DNA of 6,299 bases from positions 1 to 6,299 of the forward strand of contig JAJZOS010000044.1 in the NCBI GenBank assembly GCA_021851985.1, read 5' to 3'. The notes under the pieces are model-generated. The model saw only the letters and a program-made list of their open reading frames with translations, searched no databases and was not told the origin of the DNA. Each line of letters opens with the position of its first letter. Position 1 is the stretch's first letter. A program made the position numbers and the translations under genes. The stretch comes from Microcaldota archaeon. GTDB lineage: Archaea; Micrarchaeota; Micrarchaeia; Micrarchaeales; CABMGC01. Positions 1 through 5,213 of the stretch are shown one piece after another.

Positions 1-90
1 TATAAGAAGGCCTGCCAGTATCAACGCAAGCTCTGCCTTGAATATGAGCTGCCTTCCTTTCCAGAAATTACTTAAACGATTCATATCCAT
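1..90 (-). CDS. N-terminus of a membrane protein, cut by window edge (VKOR/DsbB-like partner suspected)
   Basis: An open minus-strand frame starts at ATG 90 (or the in-frame ATG 84, two codons on) and runs off the left edge. A stop codon (TAG, 93-91) lies directly before ATG 90, so the protein cannot start earlier. The visible 30 residues begin [20 protein letters not shown] and continue into a hydrophobic run ([10 protein letters not shown]), which looks like a short basic cytoplasmic head followed by a first membrane helix. Its start overlaps the last codons of the upstream thioredoxin-like gene by about 20 bases, and I see no strong ribosome-binding site of its own, so translational coupling is likely. 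Inference: a membrane protein encoded right behind an extracytoplasmic CPYC protein is often a quinone-linked disulfide generator (vitamin K epoxide reductase family) or a DsbD/CcdA-type electron carrier. The visible part is too short to decide. Confidence 0.6.
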   Translation of the reverse strand, partial: MDMNRLSNFWKGRQLIFKAELALILAGLLI

Positions 91-895
91 CTATTTTTAA
101 AACATAGCTTTGCCCGCATACGCCGGCAGGCTTGTTGTTGTCGATTTTGCATATCTCTGCAGTGAGCACGTCTGCAGACCCTATTATGGCCTTTGCCACT
201 GTTGAATTTGGATTCTTGAGCTGCGCAGCTATCTGGTCCCAGTCCATTCCCTGAAGTATGTTGGGAAGATATTGCGAACCGTCGATTATGGAATAATTTG
301 CCATGTCTATGAAAGGTATTCCCTGGCCAGGATCGTATTTATTTGCAATTATGCTCTCCGACTGCGTCATGTTCTGCAGGGCAGGATATCCTCCATTGGC
401 TTCCTTGTTCGTCTCTATCTCTACAGGAACGAAGCTTATGTACGGGCTGCTGTATGTAGCGTTTACGAAAGTAAAGGTAGGGGTATTTGCATATGCGTCG
501 GTTGCTGATGAAGTCATGTATTCTATGCCTGTGAATTTTCCGAATCTGCTCAGCGCTATAATCATAGCCCATCTTTCCGCAGCGCAGTAAGGGCAATATT
601 CTGCACCTATATAAAGTATCTCCGGCTTTCCATTGTATGTGAGCATAGAGCCGTTTGCCATTTGCGGATAATTGGCGATAGAACCCTGCACAACGTAGTT
701 TGACACGTTGTTCGATACGTTCAATCCGTTGATGAAGCTCTGGTTTACGCGCATATTGTCATATGATGTGAAGCCTGTTGCGTTATAGTTCGAGGGTCCA
801 AGAGCCCCAGTAGATCCAGGCGCAAATAGGAATATCGCGACAGCAGCTACCGCTATTATTGCAAGCACAGCCAGCATTATTATTTTTTTCTCCAT
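68..895 (-). CDS. Membrane-anchored thioredoxin-like protein, DUF929-like (CPYC)
   Basis: The predicted protein has about 275 residues. I prefer ATG 895 over the upstream in-frame GTG 904, because ATG GAG AAA AAA gives the usual short basic head before the membrane helix. Residue numbers here count from the GTG. Residues about 8-29 form one hydrophobic anchor, followed by an Asn/Ser/Thr-rich stretch with many N-glycosylation sequons, as expected on the outer face. A thioredoxin-fold core follows: a strand (ILYIG), the motif AEYCPYC (C104, C107), and a GIPFID segment (P197) that would be the cis-proline. A second cysteine pair (C252, C263) near the C-terminus could form a structural or relay disulfide. 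The layout matches archaeal DUF929 proteins, whose role is not established. Thiol-disulfide exchange outside the membrane is the reasonable inference. The gene has its own TATA-like site and is followed by an overlapping membrane-protein gene. Confidence 0.8.
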   Translation of the reverse strand: MEKKIIMLAVLAIIAVAAVAIFLFAPGSTGALGPSNYNATGFTSYDNMRVNQSFINGLNVSNNVSNYVVQGSIANYPQMANGSMLTYNGKPEILYIGAEYCPYCAAERWAMIIALSRFGKFTGIEYMTSSATDAYANTPTFTFVNATYSSPYISFVPVEIETNKEANGGYPALQNMTQSESIIANKYDPGQGIPFIDMANYSIIDGSQYLPNILQGMDWDQIAAQLKNPNSTVAKAIIGSADVLTAEICKIDNNKPAGVCGQSYVLKIDGYESFK

Positions 896-953
896 TGATA
901 CCACAGAATAAATTCTATTCCTTTTTTATTTCTTGTTATTTTTTGTTCTATCC

Positions 954-965
954 TATATTATATAT
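954..965 (-). promoter_or_regulatory. TATA-box-like promoter of the DUF929-like gene
   Basis: On the minus strand this reads as an uninterrupted TATATAATATA-type element in the 97-bp gap after the glutamate dehydrogenase stop. A start about 26 bp downstream would give a leader of roughly 35-40 nt before ATG 895. The surroundings are AT-rich, so the exact box is uncertain. Confidence 0.45.
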
Positions 966-1001
966 TGCAATCCTGCCGGAGTTCTCCTGCATCTCCATAT
1001 A

Positions 1002-2273
1002 TTAATACCATCCCCTTGCTTTCATGGTCTTTGCCACCCTGTCCACAGCTATTATGTAAGCTGACATCCTCGGGTTAATCTTCTTTCCCTTTGCCGCATA
1101 ATCAGACTGCATTTTCATTACGTCGTTGAATGACCTTGTTATTATCTTGTCAAGCTTGCTATATACTTCATCGGCAGTCCAGTAGTAGCCGTTTATGTTC
1201 TGCACCCACTCAAAATATGAGACTATGACCCCGCCTGAATTGACAAGGAAGTCAGGAAGATCGAACACCCCTTTTTCCATAAGTATGTTGTCTGCGTCCG
1301 GGGTTACCGGGCCGTTTGCAAGCTCGAGAAGGATTTTGGCATTTATCTTGTCCGCATTGTCCTTCTTCACCTGGTTCTCTATTGCTGCAGGTATGAGCAC
1401 GTCTACTTCTTCCTCGAGGAGCTTCTCGTTCGTTATCTTTTCCGCATTTTTTGCATCATATCCATCCACGCTTCCTGTTTCTTTCTTTGCCTTTTCAAGC
1501 TTTTCGAAATCAAGGCCATCAGGGCAGTATACTCCCCCATTGGAGTCGCTTATAGCTACTATATTTGAGCCGAACATTTTTTTTGCCAGAGTAAACGCGT
1601 AGCTGCCCGCATTTCCAAATCCCTGTATCGCTATTTTTGCATTCTTAAGGTCTATCTTCTTATACTTTGCCGCTTCCCTGAGCACGTAGAGCCCTCCCAT
1701 CGCAGTTGCATCAGATCTTCCTTCCGATCCTCCCATTTCAATTGGCTTTCCTGTTATGACCCCAATATCATCCTTTCCTGTAATCTTCATATATTCGTCA
1801 ACCATCCATGCCATGATCTGCGGTGTAGTGTATACATCCGGAGCAGGAACATCGACATGCGGGCCTATAAACTTCCATATCTCTTTTATGTATCCCCTTG
1901 AAAGCATTTCCAGCTCCCTTACGTCAAGTTCTTTTGTGTTGCATATTATGCCACCTTTTCCTCCGCCATACGGTATATCAGCAAGCGCAGTCTTCCATGT
2001 CATCCATGCCGCGAGCGCTTTGACAGTGTCTATGTTCTCTGCAGGATGGAACCTTAATCCGCCCTTGAATGGCCCTCTTGCATTGTTATACTGTACTCTG
2101 AATCCTGTGAATACGTCTGTTCCTCCTTGTGTCCTTTTTATAGGTATCCTTACTGTGACTGTCCTAAGCGGCTCCCTAAGCAGGGCATGTGCATCTTTAT
2201 CAAGAGCCATTATCTCTGCTGCCTCGTCAAGCTGCCTCTGCGCATTCTCGAATGGATTCATCTCGTTTGCCAT
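1002..2273 (-). CDS. gdhA: Glutamate dehydrogenase
   Basis: This 423-aa protein has the normal length for archaeal hexameric Glu dehydrogenases. The cytosolic enzyme interconverts glutamate and 2-oxoglutarate plus ammonia using NAD(P). Family landmarks are intact. GPFKGGLRFHP carries the substrate-binding lysine (K70). PYGGGKGGI carries the catalytic lysine (K106). VPAPDVYT carries the catalytic aspartate (D146). The Rossmann motif is GFGNAG (218-223), followed by a strand ending SDSNG (D243). VNSGGVIVSYFEW (345-357) is the conserved substrate/domain-closure segment, and the chain ends in the family-typical ARGWY. Cofactor preference cannot be settled by eye. The start at ATG 2273 is supported by an AGGTAA ribosome-binding site 5-6 nt upstream. 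The gene lies 75 bp behind an HTH regulator and has its own TATA box and leader repeats, so independent control is likely. Confidence 0.97.
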   Translation of the reverse strand: MANEMNPFENAQRQLDEAAEIMALDKDAHALLREPLRTVTVRIPIKRTQGGTDVFTGFRVQYNNARGPFKGGLRFHPAENIDTVKALAAWMTWKTALADIPYGGGKGGIICNTKELDVRELEMLSRGYIKEIWKFIGPHVDVPAPDVYTTPQIMAWMVDEYMKITGKDDIGVITGKPIEMGGSEGRSDATAMGGLYVLREAAKYKKIDLKNAKIAIQGFGNAGSYAFTLAKKMFGSNIVAISDSNGGVYCPDGLDFEKLEKAKKETGSVDGYDAKNAEKITNEKLLEEEVDVLIPAAIENQVKKDNADKINAKILLELANGPVTPDADNILMEKGVFDLPDFLVNSGGVIVSYFEWVQNINGYYWTADEVYSKLDKIITRSFNDVMKMQSDYAAKGKKINPRMSAYIIAVDRVAKTMKARGWY

Positions 2274-2298
2274 AAAATTACCTTAATATCCCTATTGT

Positions 2299-2326
2299 CT
2301 TAATTATTGCCTTTTCTTAATTATTG
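2299..2326 (-). repeat. 11-bp direct repeat in the glutamate dehydrogenase leader (operator candidate)
   Basis: CTTAATTATTG occurs at 2299-2309 and again at 2316-2326 (plus-strand reading), a 17-bp period. The shorter word ATTGTCTT also appears twice, at 2294-2301 and 2323-2330. Relative to the TATA box at 2346-2353 the copies sit at and just downstream of the expected transcript start, where a repressor could block initiation. Low complexity of the region weakens the case. Confidence 0.4.
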
Positions 2327-2345
2327 TCTTTTATTGTATTAATAT

Positions 2346-2353
2346 TATTTATA
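2346..2353 (-). promoter_or_regulatory. TATA-box-like promoter of glutamate dehydrogenase
   Basis: The minus strand reads TATAAATA, overlapping the stop codon of the HTH gene. A start about 26 bp downstream would leave a leader of about 50 nt before ATG 2273, containing the direct repeats. This suggests that glutamate dehydrogenase can be transcribed apart from the two genes upstream. Confidence 0.5.
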
Positions 2354-2672
2354 TTGTCTGGCTTATAGCAAGAAGCTTCTCGTTAGTGCATAGCGTTTCA
2401 ATCAGCTTCTTTACATCCTCTCTTTCATGTTTCTCTACTATTGCGTGTACTATATCTATGTTCAGCTTATTAACCGTTATGAAATCCTTTATCTTCCTTA
2501 TCTTTTCAGTATATCTTCTGTTGATGTATTTGCTTATTGCTACCTGCACTACGCCAAGGCTCTTCGCTATCTCCTTCTGCCTGAAGCCGTATTTTGCATT
2601 CAGCTCCTCAGCCACAGATGCCCTTATTGCAGGCAGTATATCCCGTGTTACAACTATGCATTTAAGTGGCAT
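2349..2672 (-). CDS. Helix-turn-helix transcriptional regulator (COG2522-like)
   Basis: This 107-aa protein has a single recognisable domain. Residues 11-28 form a leading helix (DILPAIRASVAEELNAKYG). Residues 30-53 form a Cro/XRE-type helix-turn-helix (FRQKEIAKSLG, then VVQVAISKYINRR, with the recognition helix around VAISKYI). The RxxExAKxLGVxQxAISKYxxxR pattern and the lead-in match the archaeal COG2522 family of small predicted regulators. The remaining C-terminal half is helical and charged, and may dimerise. It has no membrane segment and no metal motif. The gene starts 9 bp after the stop of the RpiB-like gene, so the two are probably co-transcribed. The start at ATG 2672 has only a weak GGT-type site. 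Glutamate dehydrogenase follows, and its leader holds direct repeats, so it is the natural candidate target, but this is inferred from position only. Confidence 0.85.
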   Translation of the reverse strand: MPLKCIVVTRDILPAIRASVAEELNAKYGFRQKEIAKSLGVVQVAISKYINRRYTEKIRKIKDFITVNKLNIDIVHAIVEKHEREDVKKLIETLCTNEKLLAISQTI

Positions 2673-2681
2673 AAAACCAAG

Positions 2682-3218
2682 TTATATAATGCCTAAAGCA
2701 TCTTTTATTCTTTTCGCAATGCCTGCCTTCTTGCCATCATCGTATACATGTCCATCATTGTCCTCCTCTTTTTTCTTCTGCTCTGCCTGTACTGGCTTCT
2801 TCTGCTCTTGTGCCTTCTGTTCTGCGTTCCTCTGTACTTTAGGAGCTTCTTTCTTCTGACCCTGAAATTCCTTTGCTATCTCGGATATATTCCTGAATTC
2901 CTTGCCTATTATTATCACGTTGGCATTCTCGCCTTTTGCATCCTGGTAATCAGAATAAGAATTGCAAAGGGCAGCAGAGATATCCTTCTGTTTGTTCAGT
3001 GCGATCGCCGCACCGACAGGATTGTCTGCGAATACAAATATTGGGGCTGAATCCCCTGATGAAGACAACGCATCGAGAGTCGATTTTATTATGTATTCCA
3101 TATTTCCTCCGTCCCTCTCCTTTACTGCAGTGCTTATTCCGCTGTTCTTCTCCATGACATCAACGAACTCCGAGCAGAGTGCGTTTCCGGAATCGTTGGA
3201 TATTATATAAATCTTCAA
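2682..3218 (-). CDS. RpiB/LacAB-like fold protein with charged C-terminal tail; catalytic residues apparently lost
   Basis: This 178-aa protein starts at TTG 3218. The codon before it is a stop, a GGTG site lies 5 nt upstream, and the first residues (MKIYIISND) form the first strand of the fold. Residues 1-119 follow ribose-5-phosphate isomerase B: the N-terminal strand with D9, then PVGAAIALNK (67-76), ISAALCNSYSD (80-90) and ANVIIIGKEF (99-108). The catalytic positions differ. The RpiB histidine after the N-terminal Asp is S10, the ICGTGIG cysteine position is A64 within FADNPVG, and the histidine before the DANVL-type strand is missing. Residues about 120-155 are a Lys/Gln/Glu-rich, probably disordered or coiled segment, and the end (KAGIAKRIKDALGII) is a short amphipathic helix. 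It most likely has a binding or scaffold role rather than isomerase activity. It leads the likely operon with the HTH gene and faces the 11-bp repeat array. Confidence 0.65.
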   Translation of the reverse strand: MKIYIISNDSGNALCSEFVDVMEKNSGISTAVKERDGGNMEYIIKSTLDALSSSGDSAPIFVFADNPVGAAIALNKQKDISAALCNSYSDYQDAKGENANVIIIGKEFRNISEIAKEFQGQKKEAPKVQRNAEQKAQEQKKPVQAEQKKKEEDNDGHVYDDGKKAGIAKRIKDALGII

Positions 3219-3225
3219 TTATACA

Positions 3226-3229
3226 CCGG
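3226..3229 (-). promoter_or_regulatory. Shine-Dalgarno site deciding a TTG start
   Basis: GGTG on the minus strand lies 5 nt before TTG 3218. With a stop codon immediately upstream of that TTG and the next ATG 21 codons inside the fold, it makes TTG the best start for the RpiB-like gene. Confidence 0.6.
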
Positions 3230-3248
3230 ATAAAGTAGGCAGTTTAAG

Positions 3249-3256
3249 TTTATAAT
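3249..3256 (-). promoter_or_regulatory. TATA-box-like promoter of the RpiB-like/HTH unit
   Basis: The minus strand reads ATTATAAA. Spacing predicts a start near 3226, leaving a very short leader that barely includes the GGTG site, so the exact start point is uncertain. The box lies only about 8 bp from the edge of the 11-bp repeat array. Confidence 0.4.
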
Positions 3257-3264
3257 GATTTTCC

Positions 3265-3330
3265 CATGTCCATAACATGTCCATAACATGTCCATAACAT
3301 GTCCATAACATGTCCATAACATGTCCATAA
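3265..3330. repeat. Six perfect tandem copies of an 11-bp unit between divergent promoters
   Basis: The unit CATGTCCATAA repeats six times without a mismatch (starts 3265, 3276, 3287, 3298, 3309, 3320). A looser copy, TATGTCTATAA, lies at 3350-3360. Each unit contains the small dyad ATG-TC-CAT, and each internal junction creates the palindrome ACATGT. The period is close to one DNA helical turn, so every copy would present the same face to a protein. The array sits between a minus-strand TATA box (3249-3256) and a plus-strand TATA box (3338-3346), about 7-8 bp from each. A cooperative protein-binding array or a slippage-prone minisatellite would both fit. Confidence 0.95.
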
Positions 3331-3337
3331 TATACCA

Positions 3338-3346
3338 TTTTATATA
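3338..3346 (+). promoter_or_regulatory. TATA-box-like promoter of the S26e operon
   Basis: TTTATATAT followed by CC lies about 7 bp right of the repeat array. A start about 26 bp downstream (near 3370) gives a leader of about 25 nt including the GGTG ribosome-binding site at 3386-3389. A second AT-rich candidate (TATAATATAG, 3355-3364) would start transcription inside the GGTG site and is less likely. Confidence 0.5.
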
Positions 3347-3395
3347 TCCTATGTCTATAATATAGTGAATAATTAACGAAAAGCTGGTGCTGAAT

Positions 3396-3641
3396 TTGAG
3401 AGGACGCGACGTAACTGTAACCTGCGACAACTGTGGAAGAAAGACTCCAAGGAACAAGGCGGTATCTTACGAAAAGGGAATAAGCTTTAGTACAGACCTC
3501 CACAATGAGAACGACATAAGGTTTTTTGAGAGGAAGAGTGTATACTATTGCATAAGCTGCGCAAAGCACAAAGGAATCTTCCAGAAGAAGGCTGAACAGG
3601 CCGCAAGGCGTGGAGAGAGGTTTGGGGGAAAGTTCAGGTAG
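3396..3641 (+). CDS. rps26e: Small-subunit ribosomal protein S26e (eS26)
   Basis: This small basic zinc-ribbon protein belongs to the 30S ribosomal subunit. I place the start at TTG 3396 (81 aa, MRGRDVTVTCDNCGR...). It gives the family-typical RG-rich N-terminus and has a GGTG Shine-Dalgarno 6 nt upstream (3386-3389). The frame is also open from GTG 3387, but that GTG is part of the Shine-Dalgarno itself. Family features are VTCDNCGRKTPRNKAV, with the first CxxC of the zinc site and the PR-KA signature, then YYCISCAKHKGI with the second CxxC and the conserved histidine, then a basic tail (KKAEQAARRGERFGGKFR) that would contact rRNA. The spacing between the cysteine pairs (about 38 residues) fits S26e rather than L24e or S27e. 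It is the first gene of a plus-strand pair and is probably controlled from the repeat-containing region. Confidence 0.9.
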   Translation: MRGRDVTVTCDNCGRKTPRNKAVSYEKGISFSTDLHNENDIRFFERKSVYYCISCAKHKGIFQKKAEQAARRGERFGGKFR

Positions 3642-3652
3642 CGTGGTGCACG

Positions 3653-4414
3653 ATGGATAAGGGCGACCTTCTAATCTTTAAATCACGGGGAATCGCCCAG
3701 AAACCGCCAATACCCGAACCAGAGGATAAAGAGGAAGCTGAGGTTCACGTGCTTCCAAGAAATCTTACAAAGACGCAGTGCATAGATGCAGCAAAAGGCA
3801 TGAAATGCATAAACCATCCGTGGAGGGATGCATATGCCCTGTGCAATTACTGCAAGATGCCATTCTGCTATGCAGAGACTGTTGAAGGGAAAGGCTCGTA
3901 TTACTGCGCAAATGACATAGGGAAAGTGCAAGAAGAGATGGAAGTGAATGCGTCTTACGCTGCGTCGCACATACTTATAAGGGTAAGCGCTATGCTAATG
4001 CTTCTTGCGCTTGCAATCTGGGCGTATTCAATATATCCCCAGATAATATTCCTCTACAATAACGAGGCAATATCGGGAATGGTCATGTCGCTTTTCCATT
4101 CTATAGGATATTCTTCCCTATATGTAGTCAATGCTGCCCTCATAGTAATAGCGGCATTGCTCACACTTGCGCTCCTGGTATTGCCAGACAGGGTGGTGAA
4201 AGCGGTAGAGGCTGCAGGAATAATTCTTCTGGTAATTTCAGCTTACGAATATTATATTAGCCCGGTATCATATTTGCTCATCGCAAATCTTGTCATACTG
4301 ATATCCATATTTGCGGCATTCGTGGGCAGCTCGCTGCTTGGCACCGCAAAGTACAAGGATGGGTTTTCCATGGCTGCAAGGCAGCAGCTTGTGGGGATTG
4401 AAACCTTCGGCTGA
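3653..4414 (+). CDS. Zinc-finger membrane protein of unknown function
   Basis: This 253-aa protein has a cytosolic-looking head and a membrane half. Residues 1-45 are hydrophilic with an acidic, proline-containing stretch (PPIPEPEDKEEAE). Residues 52-88 form a B-box-like zinc module: C52xxH55, C64xxC67, C72 and C85 with D88, within the pattern CxNHPxxxAxxxCxxCxxPFC. From about 105 to 230 there are probably four membrane helices (about 108-134, 155-178, 184-200, 204-229), ending in a short polar tail. I do not recognise a named family beyond the NHP...C..C..PFC zinc finger seen on assorted prokaryotic membrane proteins. The start is ATG 3653, with GGTG at 3645-3648. It follows the S26e gene by 11 bp, so the two are likely co-transcribed. 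A link to ribosomes or the membrane insertion machinery is possible, but rests on position alone. Confidence 0.85.
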   Translation: MDKGDLLIFKSRGIAQKPPIPEPEDKEEAEVHVLPRNLTKTQCIDAAKGMKCINHPWRDAYALCNYCKMPFCYAETVEGKGSYYCANDIGKVQEEMEVNASYAASHILIRVSAMLMLLALAIWAYSIYPQIIFLYNNEAISGMVMSLFHSIGYSSLYVVNAALIVIAALLTLALLVLPDRVVKAVEAAGIILLVISAYEYYISPVSYLLIANLVILISIFAAFVGSSLLGTAKYKDGFSMAARQQLVGIETFG

Positions 4415-4417
4415 CAC

Positions 4418-4428
4418 TTTTTTATATC
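4418..4428 (+). promoter_or_regulatory. T-run plus TATA box before the tRNA gene
   Basis: A run of six T (4418-4423) directly follows the stop of the membrane-protein gene and could terminate that operon, as T-tracts do in archaea. It merges with TTTATATC (4421-4428), whose centre is about 25 bp before the tRNA 5' end at 4450, the expected spacing for an archaeal tRNA promoter. Confidence 0.6.
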
Positions 4429-4449
4429 TTGCCGCAGAATCATAAGCAC

Positions 4450-4568
4450 GGCGGGGTAGCTCAGCCTGGTTAGAGCGCTAGACTCATATGCAAAGCATTA
4501 TGAGTGATGAGCAATTTTGCTATGACTAAGAAATCTAGAGGCCGGGTGTTCAAATCTCCCCCCCGCCA
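4450..4568 (+). tRNA. tRNA with CAT anticodon (elongator Met likely; Ile2 possible), intron-containing
   Basis: The gene folds as a full cloverleaf once a 44-nt intron is removed (75 nt mature). The acceptor stem GGCGGGG pairs with CCCCGCC (4561-4567), followed by discriminator A4568. The D-stem is GCTC/GAGC with GG in the loop. The anticodon stem CTAGA (4478-4482) pairs with TCTAG (4534-4538). The anticodon CAT is at 4485-4487. The variable loop has 5 nt, and the T-loop reads TTCAAAT. CCA is not encoded. The anticodon stem lacks the GGG/CCC pairs of initiators, and the D-arm and anticodon-arm resemble archaeal elongator tRNA-Met. An isoleucine tRNA with modified C34 cannot be excluded. The T-stem has one U-U mismatch (positions 52/62: T4547, T4557). 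Confidence 0.93.
4489..4532 (+). other. 44-nt tRNA intron at position 37/38
   Basis: The anticodon loop CTCATA is interrupted after A4488 and resumes at A4533 before TCTAG. A one-base shift of the boundaries gives the same mature tRNA. The canonical bulge-helix-bulge is weak: of the four central pairs expected between loop positions 32-35 (CTCA) and 4527-4530 (TAAG), one is a C-A mismatch, and the inner helix fails after one pair. An alternative strong hairpin pairs the anticodon region with the intron: 4482-4487 with 4500-4505, and 4488-4491 with 4495-4498, with loop AAA. A second short hairpin (AGCA/TGCT, 4510-4513/4518-4521) follows. Confidence 0.85.
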
Positions 4569-4626
4569 AAATCTGCTTTCGGGTTGCCAAAGAAGATTTA
4601 TCAACTTAAGTTCGCCACATCCTAAA

Positions 4627-4643
4627 AACCTATAAGATAGGTT
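4627..4643. repeat. 7-bp inverted repeat with 3-nt spacer
   Basis: AACCTAT (4627-4633) and ATAGGTT (4637-4643) form a perfect dyad around AAG, about 20 bp before the transposase remnant. It contains TATAAGA, so it may be part of that gene's promoter, an operator-like site, or debris from the element's end. Confidence 0.5.
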
Positions 4644-4663
4644 ACGCATTCTTCATTGATTAC

Positions 4664-5199
4664 ATGATGAACAACGTAACACTGCCCATAGGCGGTATAT
4701 CAATCATAGATAAAATAGATATGGATTATGGTCTGATATCAGGCATCTTTGGAAAGGCTGGAGGCAGGACGCGCAATTTTGTTGGTGCGGTGAAACTCCT
4801 GCTCTGCAACAGGATGGATAACGCAGTATCCGTGCACCAGATGCTTCCTATGCCTTCGAATGAGAGATTCAGCCTTCTAGGCATTAAAGAGGGCATTTCG
4901 GAAGGGTCTCTTTACAGAGATTTACAAAAAGTAGGAAGGGAATTTCCAATCCTTCTTGAGAGATACCAAAACATCGTCAAGAAATACGGATTGGTAGACG
5001 TGATCCAGATATCAGATTTTTCCTCGTCTTATTTCGAAGGCAAAAATGCGGAGTTTGCAGAACATGGATATTCGAGAGACCATCGGCCTGATAAGAACAG
5101 GTTACCTGGGGCATTTCTACAGGAATAAACGGCATACCGACTGCGCTGACCATACAGAGAGGAATCATGCAGCATAATATGAATTCAGTCGGAAGCTAA
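4664..5199 (+). pseudogene. DDE transposase remnant (IS4/IS1634-like), frameshifted and truncated
   Basis: The first frame (4664-5128) gives 154 residues with a complete-looking transposase N-terminus. Then QISDFSSSYFEG holds the probable first catalytic Asp of the DDE triad (D118), followed by GYSRDHRPDKN. Shortly after that the family-typical continuation moves to another frame. From about 5096 the shifted frame reads QVTWGISTGINGIPTALTIQ, as expected after RDHRPDK. A one-base deletion within the AA-CAG stretch around 5095-5098 restores continuity. The shifted frame ends at TAA 5197-5199, after residues that no longer look like transposase, so the remaining DDE domain (second Asp and Glu) is missing. 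The element cannot be active. It lies about 95 bp downstream of the tRNA and abuts the toxin-antitoxin-like module. The family name is from memory of motifs. Confidence 0.85.
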
Positions 5200-5213
5200 A
5201 TAGACACGATTTA

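Noticed and set aside
970..1000. GGAG-AA-CTCC dyad as a terminator after glutamate dehydrogenase
   Set aside because: The stem is only 4 bp with a 2-nt loop and no T-run follows on the minus strand.
1756..2286. Plus-strand open frame of 176 codons
   Set aside because: It is the antisense shadow of the well-supported glutamate dehydrogenase, and its Ser/Pro/Cys-rich composition is typical of such shadows. The same applies to 1195-1602.
2681..2690. TATA-like ATTATATAAC as a separate promoter for the HTH gene
   Set aside because: Its centre is only about 14 bp before ATG 2672, so transcription would begin inside the coding region. Co-transcription with the gene 9 bp upstream is simpler.
2386..2859. 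Plus-strand open frame of 157 codons rich in Ser, Phe and Cys
   Set aside because: It runs antisense through the HTH and RpiB-like genes and ends in low-complexity antisense of the Lys/Gln/Glu tail. No promoter or ribosome-binding site was seen.
3265..3330. CRISPR array
   Set aside because: The copies are directly abutting with no spacers, and the unit is only 11 bp.
3215..3569. Minus-strand open frames across the 11-bp array, encoding repeating Met-Asp-Met-Leu-Trp-type peptides
   Set aside because: An 11-bp unit keeps frames open by chance. The frames overlap the S26e gene antisense, have no family resemblance and clash with the promoters.
4977..5168. Minus-strand open frame of 63 codons
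   Set aside because: It is antisense to the transposase remnant, with no recognisable motif or start signal.
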